DNA from: Lentzea nigeriaca
Lineage (GTDB): Bacteria; Actinomycetota; Actinomycetes; Mycobacteriales; Pseudonocardiaceae
Direction of reading: 5' to 3'
DNA: 64,000 nucleotides
Assembly: GCF_016907955.1 (NCBI RefSeq)
Contig: NZ_JAFBCX010000006.1
Span: 124,001 to 188,000, forward strand
This document shows, in pieces, positions 39,709 to 47,844 of this stretch. The position numbers and the translations under genes were made by a program. Within the stretch, counting starts at the first letter, position 1; each line of letters starts with the position of its first letter. The notes under the pieces were generated by a model. That model saw only the letters and a list, made by a program, of their open reading frames with translations. It was not told the DNA's origin and made no database searches.

Positions 39709-42354
39709 ATGGCCGTTTTGAGCAGAAAACGGACAATCGTACTCGGCGCTGTGGCCGCACTGGTCGCCGCACTGGTCGCAGTCGGCACGAACCACGAGGT
39801 CCAGGAGGTGCTGGGACTCGCGGCCGAGCCCGGTGAAGGACTTCCACATCAGCCACGAGAAATGCTCGAAGCGATGATGGGCGAGTCGCAGGAGGCGGGC
39901 GAGGAAGCATTCGAGTACTCCACCGCGGTCGGCCAGTTCGCACAGGCGCGCTCCGCTCCCGGAATCGTCGCACCCGGTGCGTACGGCGCGGCTTTCACCC
40001 AGCTGAAAGGTATGTCCGCCACGCCGGGGCAATGGTCGGAGATCACGAAGGTCCCGTACAACAGCGACGACCCCCGCTACCGCGACTACGCGTCGAACTC
40101 CAGCGGCGGCGCCGGCAACGTGACCGGACGGATCACCGGCCTTGCCGCCGACAACGCCGGGTACGTCTACGCGGCGGGCGCGAACGGTGGCGTCTGGCGC
40201 TCCAGCACCGGTGGTGGCAACTGGACGCCGATCGCCGACCAGCTGCCGAGCCTCTCCACCGGCGACCTGGCCCTGGCCGCCGACGGTTCGCTCTGGTACG
40301 CGACCGGTGAGGCCAACACCGGCGCCACGAGCTATGTCGGCTCGGGCGTCTACCGCCTGGCCGACCCGCGGGGCGGCCAGTTCACGCCGGAGATGCGCGT
40401 CGGTGGCGCCGAGCTCGAGAGCAGCGTGATCCAGAAGGTCCGCTTCGCCGGCGGCTTGGTGTGGGCGGCGACCAACCGCGGTCTGTTCACCCACGACACC
40501 AGCACCGCTTCAGGCGCGTGGCACCTCGAGTACGCCCCGAACCCCGACTACCTGCCCGGCGGCCAGAAGGCGAGCGACCCGAGCGCGGCGTACAAGAACA
40601 TCGTCAACGACGTCGCCGTGGACCCGCGCAACCCCAAGCACGTGGTCGCTGCGATCGCCTGGCGAGGCGGTGACACCTACAACGGCTTCTACGAGACCGC
40701 CGACTACACCGCGGGCGGCTGGAAGAAGGTCAACCCCGGCGGCGCCATTCCGGCGGGCGACATCGGTTTCGCCACGTTCGCGTTCGCCGCGGACGGCTCG
40801 AAGCTGTACGCGATCAACCAGTCGCCGACGCTCTACAACAAGGCCGTCGGCACCGTGAACAGCTACCTGGACGGCATCTACGTCTCCAACACCGGTTCCC
40901 CGTCCGGGCCGTGGAACAAGATCGCCGACTCCACCAAGCTCGCCAACTCGGGTTCCGCGCTCAAGCAGTCCGTCGGCGGCAAGGGCTACGGACCTGGCAT
41001 CCAGGCCTGGTACAACCAGTTCCTCGCGGTCGACCCGGCCAACCCCGACCACGTCTACGCGGGCCTCGAGGAGGTCAACGAGACCACCGACGGCGGCGCG
41101 AACTGGAAGGTCGTCGGGCCGTACTGGAACTTCAGCTTCGGCTGCTGGAACCCCGATGACAGCAAGAACACCTGCCAGAAGACCACGCACTCCGACCAGC
41201 ACTCCGTCGCGATCGGGTCCTACCAGGGCAAGCCGTACGTCTTCGTCGGCAACGACGGCGGCCTCTACCGCCGGCCGGTGCAGGGGTCGACCGACCGCGC
41301 CGGCCACGCCACGGACTGGCAGAACCTCAACGACGGCACCATCGACGCGCTGCAGTACTACTCGGTGTCGGTCGGCAAGGACTCCTACAACGGCAAGACC
41401 GGCGTGGGCGTGAGCGGTGGCCTGCAGGACAACGGCGCCTCGATGCTGCGCGCGGGCGAGACCACCATGGGCTCGCCGTTCGGCGGTGACGGCGGCGACT
41501 CCCTCGCCGACCCGGACAACGCGTGCCGGCAGGTGCAGGAGTACGTGAACCTGGCCATGCGCGCCACGCAGAACTGCAACGCCAACACCAACCCGGACTC
41601 CTCGGCCTCCACCTCCGTGGACATCCAGCCCTACACGTCGAGCCCCGGCGACGAGCCCGCGCGCTTCATCGCGCCGTTCGCCGCCGACGACCACAACGTG
41701 AACAACTGGATCGCGGGCGGGCAGCACATCTGGCTGAACACCAAGGGATTCGACATCAAGAGCGGCAAGGACTGGCAGACCGCGTTCGACCTCGGCGCCG
41801 GCCACACCGCCACCGCGGTGAGCCTGTCGCAGGGCGTGGCCTACGTCGGCTGGTGCGGCCCGTGCAACAACCAGGGCTTCACCCGCGGCATCGCGGTCGG
41901 CAAGCTCGGTGACGCGAAGAGCTTCCACCAGCTCAGCCTGCCCGCGGACGGCGTGCTGCCCAACCGGTACGTCGCCGGCTTCGGCGTCGACCCGGCCGAC
42001 CCGAACCACGCGTTCGTCGCGTTCAACGGGTTCAGCCGCCGCTGGACCGAGGGCCCCGGCGCGGGCGTCGGGCACGTCTTCGAGACGACCGACCAGGGCG
42101 CCACGTGGAAGGACGTCTCGACGAACCTGCCCGACCTGCCCGGCAACGCGGTGAAGGTGCTTCCCAACGGCGCCCTCGTGCTCGCCACCGACCTGGCCAC
42201 CTTGTACCGTCCGGCCGGATCGACCCAGTGGCAGCGCTTGGGCGGCGGCCTGCCGACCACCGCGGTGCTCGACGTCGAGTACTCGAAGACCGACAACGCC
42301 GTGTACGTCGCGACGCACGGGCGCGGCATCTGGAAGTTCGGCCTGACCTCGTAG
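39709..42354 (+). CDS. Large secreted or anchored beta-propeller (BNR/sortilin-like) protein
   Basis: An 881-residue protein. ATG 39709 has AAAGGAGG 8 bp upstream. A hydrophobic N-terminal segment (about 10-30) acts as signal or anchor. The rest is repeated propeller blades with Asp-box motifs (STGGGNWTP, TTDGGANWKV, TTDQGATWKDV) and recurring VDPxNPxHVYAG strands, as in the GH74/Vps10 fold. Cys pairs (FGCWNPDDSKNTC, WCGPC) suggest an extracellular protein. No GH74 catalytic Asp pair could be assigned. A terminator hairpin follows. Confidence 0.8.
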   Translation: MAVLSRKRTIVLGAVAALVAALVAVGTNHEVQEVLGLAAEPGEGLPHQPREMLEAMMGESQEAGEEAFEYSTAVGQFAQARSAPGIVAPGAYGAAFTQLKGMSATPGQWSEITKVPYNSDDPRYRDYASNSSGGAGNVTGRITGLAADNAGYVYAAGANGGVWRSSTGGGNWTPIADQLPSLSTGDLALAADGSLWYATGEANTGATSYVGSGVYRLADPRGGQFTPEMRVGGAELESSVIQKVRFAGGLVWAATNRGLFTHDTSTASGAWHLEYAPNPDYLPGGQKASDPSAAYKNIVNDVAVDPRNPKHVVAAIAWRGGDTYNGFYETADYTAGGWKKVNPGGAIPAGDIGFATFAFAADGSKLYAINQSPTLYNKAVGTVNSYLDGIYVSNTGSPSGPWNKIADSTKLANSGSALKQSVGGKGYGPGIQAWYNQFLAVDPANPDHVYAGLEEVNETTDGGANWKVVGPYWNFSFGCWNPDDSKNTCQKTTHSDQHSVAIGSYQGKPYVFVGNDGGLYRRPVQGSTDRAGHATDWQNLNDGTIDALQYYSVSVGKDSYNGKTGVGVSGGLQDNGASMLRAGETTMGSPFGGDGGDSLADPDNACRQVQEYVNLAMRATQNCNANTNPDSSASTSVDIQPYTSSPGDEPARFIAPFAADDHNVNNWIAGGQHIWLNTKGFDIKSGKDWQTAFDLGAGHTATAVSLSQGVAYVGWCGPCNNQGFTRGIAVGKLGDAKSFHQLSLPADGVLPNRYVAGFGVDPADPNHAFVAFNGFSRRWTEGPGAGVGHVFETTDQGATWKDVSTNLPDLPGNAVKVLPNGALVLATDLATLYRPAGSTQWQRLGGGLPTTAVLDVEYSKTDNAVYVATHGRGIWKFGLTS

Positions 42355-42362
42355 TGACGGGT

Positions 42363-42401
42363 GGGGAGCTTCAGCGGCCGAGTGGTCCGGTGAAGCTCCC
42401 C
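42363..42401 (+). terminator. Terminator after the propeller gene
   Basis: GGGGAGCTTCA and its exact complement (11-bp stem) with a 17-base loop, 8 bp after the stop codon. Confidence 0.8.
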
Positions 42402-42446
42402 TTCACCTGGGCGGGGTCGGCGCGTCGTGAACCGGCCCGCGTGAAG

Positions 42447-43256
42447 TCACCACTTGTCGGAGGTGACGATCGCCTTCAGCTGCTCGAGGGTCAGTGGTGG
42501 CTGCGCCGCGTAGATCCGGCCGCCCGGCGCGCCGATCGCGGCGCCCCTCGGGTCCTCCTGGTTGCCGACGACCATGAGGACCATCGTCCCGTCGGGCCGC
42601 TTGAGGCACGCCAGGTACGACGCCGCGCCGGGAGCCGCCTGCCCGCTCTCAGTCGCCAGCCGGGAGCCGTCGGGCAGTGTGCTGACCACGCAGTTCTCCC
42701 CTGGGCGCATGGTGGTCTGCCCGCGGTAGAGGCCACACCACACGCTGGGCTCGGAATCGGTGGAACGCATCATCGTCAGGCTGAAGCTCCCGGTGACGCC
42801 CGCCGTGGTCAGAGTCCCGCCGATCAGCGCCGTGGTGGGGTAGTCCGGGTTCACCGTCTGCGGGACGACCACTCCTGACCCCGGTGGCGTGTTGTTCTTC
42901 GAGGACGGGGGACCTCCTGACAAGGTGTGCTTGTCGGTCACCTCGAACGTCGCGGTGTCGCCGAGCACCACCCTGAACCGGGCGATCAGCTCATCAGGCG
43001 TGGCGGGAACCGGGCTGCGCGCCGTGGTCGTGGACGATGCGATGGTCGGCGGGCCGGCGACTGGCGTACCGGAGTTGCCCGGCACCAGCCACACCGCACC
43101 CGCGAACAGGACCGCCACCGCGACGACGGTGGCCGCGACGGGTACCAGCCGCACGGCCCGCCGCGGCCGCACGACCGGGGCCGTGCCCGCGGCCGCGGCG
43201 TCGACGCGCCGTTCCAGCTCGGCGAAGGCGTCGTGAAGGGTGCGCAGGTCGCTCAT
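42447..43256 (-). CDS. Membrane-anchored putative regulator of the SigE-type sigma factor
   Basis: A 269-residue protein. About 50 cytoplasmic residues (MSDLRTLHDAFAELERRVDA..) precede one membrane helix (VAATVVAVAVLFAGAVWLVP) and a 190-residue extracellular part with several cysteines (VWCGLYRG, GENCVV, YLACLKR). Its ATG overlaps the stop of the sigma-factor gene (ATGA), so the two are made together. This layout is that of a sigma-factor partner sensing outside conditions. There is no zinc anti-sigma HxxxCxxC motif, so the anti-sigma role is inference. Confidence 0.75.
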   Translation of the reverse strand: MSDLRTLHDAFAELERRVDAAAAGTAPVVRPRRAVRLVPVAATVVAVAVLFAGAVWLVPGNSGTPVAGPPTIASSTTTARSPVPATPDELIARFRVVLGDTATFEVTDKHTLSGGPPSSKNNTPPGSGVVVPQTVNPDYPTTALIGGTLTTAGVTGSFSLTMMRSTDSEPSVWCGLYRGQTTMRPGENCVVSTLPDGSRLATESGQAAPGAASYLACLKRPDGTMVLMVVGNQEDPRGAAIGAPGGRIYAAQPPLTLEQLKAIVTSDKW

Positions 43257-43744
43257 GAGGTCTCCTGGAAGTCGGGGGCGGTGGCGGTGAGGTCGATGCG
43301 CAGAACGTGTAGTGCCCGATGGATCTGGCTGCGCACGGTCGGCTCCCGGCACCCCAGCTGTGTGGCGATCTCTCTGTCGGACAGACCCGCGTAGTAGCGC
43401 AGGACCACGGCCGCGCGCTGCTTCTTCGGCAGGCTGGCCAGGCGGCCGATCATCGCGTCCCGCTCGGCCCGCTCGTCCGCGCCGTCGGAGATCACCATCG
43501 GCTCGACCTCTGCGCGCGGGGACGTGCGGGTCAGCATCCTGCGCCAGGACAGATACTCGTTGACGATCATCCGCCGCACGTAGGCGTTCGGCTCGTCCAT
43601 TCCCGAGATCCGCTCCCAGCGCTCGAACGCCCGGCCCAGCACGTCGCTCACCAGGTCCTCGGCCAGCCACGTCCGGCAGGTCAGGACCATGGCGAACCGC
43701 ATCAGCGCGGGACGCTGCCTTGCCACGTACTCAGCAAACTCCAC
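43253..43744 (-). CDS. SigE-family ECF RNA polymerase sigma factor
   Basis: A 163-residue group IV sigma factor. Region 2 is FAEYVARQRPALMRFAMVLT to AFERWERI, with DEPNAYVRRMIVNEYLSWRR completing it. Region 4 is LASLPKKQRAAVVLRYYAGL, then SDREIATQLGCREPTVRSQI. The GTG at 43744 with GGAAG upstream gives the usual family start; the longer frame to 43879 adds promoter DNA. It is followed in overlap by a membrane protein. The upstream gap has two ACCCCTAA boxes and is shared with a divergent small membrane protein. Confidence 0.88.
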   Translation of the reverse strand: MEFAEYVARQRPALMRFAMVLTCRTWLAEDLVSDVLGRAFERWERISGMDEPNAYVRRMIVNEYLSWRRMLTRTSPRAEVEPMVISDGADERAERDAMIGRLASLPKKQRAAVVLRYYAGLSDREIATQLGCREPTVRSQIHRALHVLRIDLTATAPDFQETS

Positions 43745-43778
43745 CGGCCACTTCCGATCGGCTCGATCTCGATTTCGC

Positions 43779-43804
43779 ACCCCTAATGGAGAAGTGACCC
43801 CTAA
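43779..43804. promoter_or_regulatory. Direct repeat ACCCCTAA, 18-bp spacing
   Basis: ACCCCTAA at 43779-43786 and 43797-43804 in the gap between the sigma factor (minus) and a small membrane protein (plus). Repeats on one face of the helix could be an activator site. Confidence 0.4.
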
Positions 43805-43859
43805 CGTTGCATTCGGTCTCTTGACCGCTCCGAGAGCCCCCTCGCGGAAGGAGCTCCAG

Positions 43860-44228
43860 ATGCTCAGCTCGTCCACCATCGCCTACGGCGCCGCCCTGTC
43901 GGCGGTTCTCGCCGCGGTCCTGGTCGCGCTGCTGGTGCCGCGCCGCCGCATCGGCGTCATCGTGACCGCGGGCCTCGCCGCCGGGCTCGGACCCGCGGCG
44001 TGGAACGCGATCCTCAACGCCGTGCACGCCCCGGGTTTCTTCACCGATGCGCCGATCGCGGCGTTCCCGGTGAGCTGGCAGGACGCCGGCAGCGGCGTGT
44101 TCGCCGTCGCTGCCGGCGTCCTGTTGCTCGGCCTGGGCCCGCAGGGCAGCGACTCCGGCCGGCGGGTCGCCGTGGTCGCGCTGCTCGCCGGGATCGCGGC
44201 CCTGGTGGTCGACGTCTACCTGTACTGA
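43860..44228 (+). CDS. Small membrane protein, four helices
   Basis: A 122-residue protein with about four hydrophobic segments (IAYGAALSAVLAAVLVALLV; IGVIVTAGLAAGLGPAAWNA; VFAVAAGVLLLGLG; VAVVALLAGIAALVVDVYLY). ATG 43860 follows GGAAGGAG. It is divergent from the SigE-family operon and could belong to its regulon. No family is recognised. Confidence 0.7.
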   Translation: MLSSSTIAYGAALSAVLAAVLVALLVPRRRIGVIVTAGLAAGLGPAAWNAILNAVHAPGFFTDAPIAAFPVSWQDAGSGVFAVAAGVLLLGLGPQGSDSGRRVAVVALLAGIAALVVDVYLY

Positions 44229-44241
44229 CCACCGCGCCGGA

Positions 44242-45540
44242 TCAGAACGAGCCCGGCAGCACGAGCACCGCCCACGCCGCGATCGGTCCGAGGGCGACGA
44301 TGACGCAGGTGTAGGAGATGACCTGGCGGTAGAAGCGGTTCCGGTCGACGCCGCGGGCGTTGGCGAGGACCAGGGCGCCGTTGGTGGAGAACGGTGAGAC
44401 GTCCACGATCGTGGTGGAGATGGCCATCGCGGCGACGACTCCCACCACCGGCAGGGAACCGGTGAGCAGCAACGGGATCGCCATCGGGATGGTCGCGGTG
44501 AGGATCGCCGTCGACGAGGCGAACGCCGACGTGACGCCGACGATGACGCACAGCACGAGCGCCACGAGCAGCGGGGCTCCCAGGCCGACCGCGCCGTGGG
44601 CGACCCAGTCGATGGTGCCGGAGTGCTCCAGCACTCCCACGTAGGTGACCATGCCGGCGACCAGGAGGATCGTCGGCCAGCTGATGCCTTCGACGGCCTT
44701 GCCGAGGTTCTCGCGGTCGAGGACGGCGAGCACGGCGCCCGCGGCCAGGGCGAGGAAGCCGATCTGCAGGTGGAAGGCGAGCGCGCCGACCACGAGCACC
44801 ACCAGCGCCCCGAGCGTGACGCGCTGGCGCCAGGTCACCGCGGCCGTCTTCGGCTTGACGGCGGTCGCGACGCCGCCGCCGGACGGCGCGTCGGAGTTGG
44901 TCGTCGCCGTGTCGTCCGGGTGCTCGGCGAAGCTCTCCTCGCCGCGGCGGCGGAGCAGCACGTAGGTGCCGGCGGCGAGCAGCAGGTTGAAGCCCATGCT
45001 GGCGAAGAACAACGCGGCGTGGGAGATCGTCAGGCCGGACTTGACCACGATGCCGTAGACGAGCGCGCCGGACACCGCCATCGGGGAGAACGCGCCGGCG
45101 TGGGCGCCGCAGATCACCATCATGCCGATCATCAGCGGGCTGATGCGGTAGGTGAAGGCGAAGCTCATGCCGATCGGCACCAGCAGTGCGACGGCCGCGG
45201 GGGTGAAGGTCCCCAACGCGGTCAGCGTCGCGGCGACGGCGAACAGCACCCACGGGACGAGGATCGCGCGGCCTCGCACGAGCCGGATTCCGCCCTGTAC
45301 CAACAGATCGATCGTGCCGTTCAGCTTGGCGACGGAGAACAGGTACGTGACTCCGACGACGGTGATGAACAGCGAGACCGGGAACTCCCCGAAGATCGCT
45401 TTGTCGTCGAGGCCGAACACGAACGTGCCGACGATGAACGACGCGACCAGCGCGAGGATCCCGATGTTGATGGGCAGGACGGTGGCAACGACGAACATGC
45501 CGCCCAGCACCAGAATCGCGATTACCTGTGATGACATCAT
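44242..45540 (-). CDS. MatC/SLC13-type dicarboxylate carrier
   Basis: A 432-residue permease with 11-12 helices. The N-terminal part (VLPINIGILALVASFIVGTF, FPVSLFITVVGVTYLFSVA) matches the dicarboxylate carrier MatC domain. A conserved SAFASSTAILTATIPMAIPL re-entrant region lies near residue 330. It begins 21 bp after the prpF-like gene and is surely in the same operon. It probably imports the di- or tricarboxylate handled by that enzyme; malonate, tricarballylate or a methylcitrate-type acid are candidates. Confidence 0.86.
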   Translation of the reverse strand: MMSSQVIAILVLGGMFVVATVLPINIGILALVASFIVGTFVFGLDDKAIFGEFPVSLFITVVGVTYLFSVAKLNGTIDLLVQGGIRLVRGRAILVPWVLFAVAATLTALGTFTPAAVALLVPIGMSFAFTYRISPLMIGMMVICGAHAGAFSPMAVSGALVYGIVVKSGLTISHAALFFASMGFNLLLAAGTYVLLRRRGEESFAEHPDDTATTNSDAPSGGGVATAVKPKTAAVTWRQRVTLGALVVLVVGALAFHLQIGFLALAAGAVLAVLDRENLGKAVEGISWPTILLVAGMVTYVGVLEHSGTIDWVAHGAVGLGAPLLVALVLCVIVGVTSAFASSTAILTATIPMAIPLLLTGSLPVVGVVAAMAISTTIVDVSPFSTNGALVLANARGVDRNRFYRQVISYTCVIVALGPIAAWAVLVLPGSF

Positions 45541-45561
45541 TGTCCTCTTCAGCTGTGCGGG

Positions 45562-46674
45562 TCAGTAGGCCGCAGCGGCGGCCAGTGTCGTGAGAGAGGG
45601 CTCCAGCGGCTCGTCGTCGGGGAGAACGAGGGTCGCGTCGCCGATGCGACGCGTGGTCCTGGTGACGCCGATCGCGAGCAGTCCGTCGCGGAGGCCCGCG
45701 CGGGTGGTCACGACTCCGGCCGGGGTGTCGAGGCGCAGCACCTCCTGGTCGCCGGCGGTGAAGTCGGACAGGACCGTACCCGGCGTGTGGGCGGCCGCGG
45801 TGAGGGCGACGCTGCCGGTGATGGCCAGCGCGGGATGTGTCCGTCCCATGGACAACATGCGGACGGTCACGTCCGAACGCCCCGGCTTTCCGGCGCTCAC
45901 CAGGGCGAGTTTGGGGGTGGCACGCGCGGCCTCCGCGGGTTCGGCGGCGAGGCCCATGCGGACCGCCGAGAGGCGGCGGATGCGGTCGAGCCGGTCCAGC
46001 AGGTCTTCCCTGGCGTCGAGTTCGGCCGGGGACACCTCACCGTCGACACCGACCTCGTCGGCGGGGACGAGGACGACGGGCGCGCCGGCGTCGAGCATCG
46101 TGACGCGCACCCCGTCCACCGCGTCGACGGTGTTGCCGGTCGGCAGCAACGCGCCCGTCGTCCGGCCCGCCGGGTCGACGAACCACAACCGCACCCCGAG
46201 GCCGGGCTGAGCCACACCGGGAATGCGGTCCGCGCCCTGTTCGGTCACCTGGCCGGACGGCGTCGGCACGTCGACGACGATCAGCTGGCCGGTGTTGGTG
46301 TTGTTGATCCGCACCGTGGTGATCTCGCCGGTGGGCACCACCCAGCCGCGTCGCAGCGCGTAGGGGCCGACGACCGCGGAGCAGTTGCCGCAGTTGCTCG
46401 TCCAGTCCACCCTGCCGTCGGCGATGCCGATCTGGGCGAACGTGTACTCGACGTCGATGCCCGGCCGATCGCTCCTGGCCAGCACGACGGCCTTGCTGGT
46501 GGTGGAGGTCGCGCCGCCGACGCCGTCCACCTGGCGCGGGTCGGGGCTTCCGTAGAGCCGCAACAGCACCTCGTCGACGCTGCGGCCGGGCACCGTGAGC
46601 ACCTCGCGCTCGAACACCCAGCACTTGCTGGTGCCGCCGCGCATCCACGTCGCCGGTATCTCTCGCACAGTCAC
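45562..46674 (-). CDS. PrpF-family isomerase
   Basis: A 370-residue protein of the PrpF/DUF453 family, a diaminopimelate-epimerase-like fold. The start MTVREIPATWMRGGTSKCWV has the family MRGGTSKG signature, here TSKC. DGVGGATSTTSKAVV and TSNCGNCSAVVGPYAL are also typical, with the active-site region near the Cys-Gly-Asn. Known members isomerise double bonds: 2-methyl-trans-aconitate (PrpF) or 4-oxalomesaconate (GalD). No prpC/acnD or gal genes are here, so the substrate is open. A dicarboxylate carrier gene follows and a LysR regulator is divergent. Confidence 0.87.
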   Translation of the reverse strand: MTVREIPATWMRGGTSKCWVFEREVLTVPGRSVDEVLLRLYGSPDPRQVDGVGGATSTTSKAVVLARSDRPGIDVEYTFAQIGIADGRVDWTSNCGNCSAVVGPYALRRGWVVPTGEITTVRINNTNTGQLIVVDVPTPSGQVTEQGADRIPGVAQPGLGVRLWFVDPAGRTTGALLPTGNTVDAVDGVRVTMLDAGAPVVLVPADEVGVDGEVSPAELDAREDLLDRLDRIRRLSAVRMGLAAEPAEAARATPKLALVSAGKPGRSDVTVRMLSMGRTHPALAITGSVALTAAAHTPGTVLSDFTAGDQEVLRLDTPAGVVTTRAGLRDGLLAIGVTRTTRRIGDATLVLPDDEPLEPSLTTLAAAAAY

Positions 46675-46744
46675 TCCTTCACGGGGAATGACGGCAACCG
46701 TGACTCTCGTCGAGCTTGAACACCATCACGAGAATCTGAATGCC

Positions 46745-46763
46745 CGTGAAGTATTGCTTCACG
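46745..46763. promoter_or_regulatory. LysR binding-site palindrome
   Basis: CGTGAAG, TATTG, CTTCACG: perfect 7-bp arms that contain a T-N11-A LysR motif (TGAAGTATTGCTTCA). It lies 71 bp upstream of the prpF-like start, between it and the lysR gene. The rest of the 224-bp gap is AT-richer than average, as expected for two promoters. Confidence 0.7.
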
Positions 46764-46898
46764 CTCACAAGCCCCAGGCGCGGCTACTCCAGCCCGGAGG
46801 ACGAACAAAAGTGCAGCTCAGAAGGTTGAAGTTAAACTGCACGGAAGTCATCAGACGGTGAAGTTCCTGCATCGAAATTTTTCGCACGAGGAGTGTCC

Positions 46899-47810
46899 AT
46901 GTTGGACGTCCGGCGCCTCGCTCTGCTCGCCGCCGTGGTCGACACGGGTTCCATGACCGCCGCCGCGGAGCAGCTCGGGTACACCGCGTCCGCGGTCTCG
47001 CAGCAGCTGCGCCGGCTCGAGGTGGAGGCCGGGCAACCGCTGCTGCACCGGCAGGCCAGGGGTGTGCGCCCGACCGAGGCGGGAGCGCTGCTGGCCGGCC
47101 ATGCGCGCCACATCCTGCGCAGGCTCAATGCCGCCGAGGCCGACCTCGCCGAGCTCGCCGGTCTGCGCCGCGGCACGATCGCGCTGGGCGTGTTCCCGAC
47201 CGTCGCGAGCGCCCTGCTCCCCCAGGTCGTCAGCCGGTTCCGCCGCCAGTACCCCGACCTCCGCCTGGACGTGCGCAGCACCCGGTTCGACGAGCTCGTC
47301 GAGCTGCTGGAGAACGGCACGGTCGGCATCGCGCTGCTGTGGGACTACGCGTGGAACCGCGTCGACGTGCCCGACATCTCGCTGACGCCGCTGCTGGACG
47401 ACCCGACCGTGCTCGTCGTCGCCGCCGACCACCGCCTCGCCCGCAAGCGGTTCACCACCATGTCCGAGCTCGCCGGCGAGGAGTGGATCGTCCGCGCCCA
47501 CGACCACCCGGTGGCCGAGGTGCTCGAACGCAGCTGCCGAGCGGCGGGGTTCACGCCGAAGATCGCCTTCCAGGCCAACGACTACCAGGAGGCGCAGGCG
47601 ATGGTCAGCGTCGGGCTCGGGGTCGCCCTCGCGCCCAGGACCGCGGTGCGGAACCCGAACCCGGACGTCCGCGTCCTGGCACTCGGCACCGACGTGCCTG
47701 CCCGGCGCATCCTGCTGGCGCACCGCCAGGACCGGCTGCGCGCACCCGCCGAACTCGCGATGCACCAGCTCCTGGTGGACGTCGCCCGCGAGTACCAGAC
47801 GAAACCCTGA
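46899..47810 (+). CDS. LysR family transcriptional regulator
   Basis: A 303-residue LysR regulator. Residues 1-60 are the winged HTH (LDVRRLALLAAVVDTGSMTA, AAEQLGYTASAVSQQLRRLE), and the rest is the effector-binding domain (GTIALGVFPTVASALLPQVV). ATG 46899 follows GAGGAG by 7 bp. It probably activates the divergent prpF/carrier operon in response to its substrate through the palindrome at 46745. Confidence 0.92.
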   Translation: MLDVRRLALLAAVVDTGSMTAAAEQLGYTASAVSQQLRRLEVEAGQPLLHRQARGVRPTEAGALLAGHARHILRRLNAAEADLAELAGLRRGTIALGVFPTVASALLPQVVSRFRRQYPDLRLDVRSTRFDELVELLENGTVGIALLWDYAWNRVDVPDISLTPLLDDPTVLVVAADHRLARKRFTTMSELAGEEWIVRAHDHPVAEVLERSCRAAGFTPKIAFQANDYQEAQAMVSVGLGVALAPRTAVRNPNPDVRVLALGTDVPARRILLAHRQDRLRAPAELAMHQLLVDVAREYQTKP

Positions 47811-47844
47811 CCCGCGGCGATCCGGATCCGTAGTATCGCGGCCC

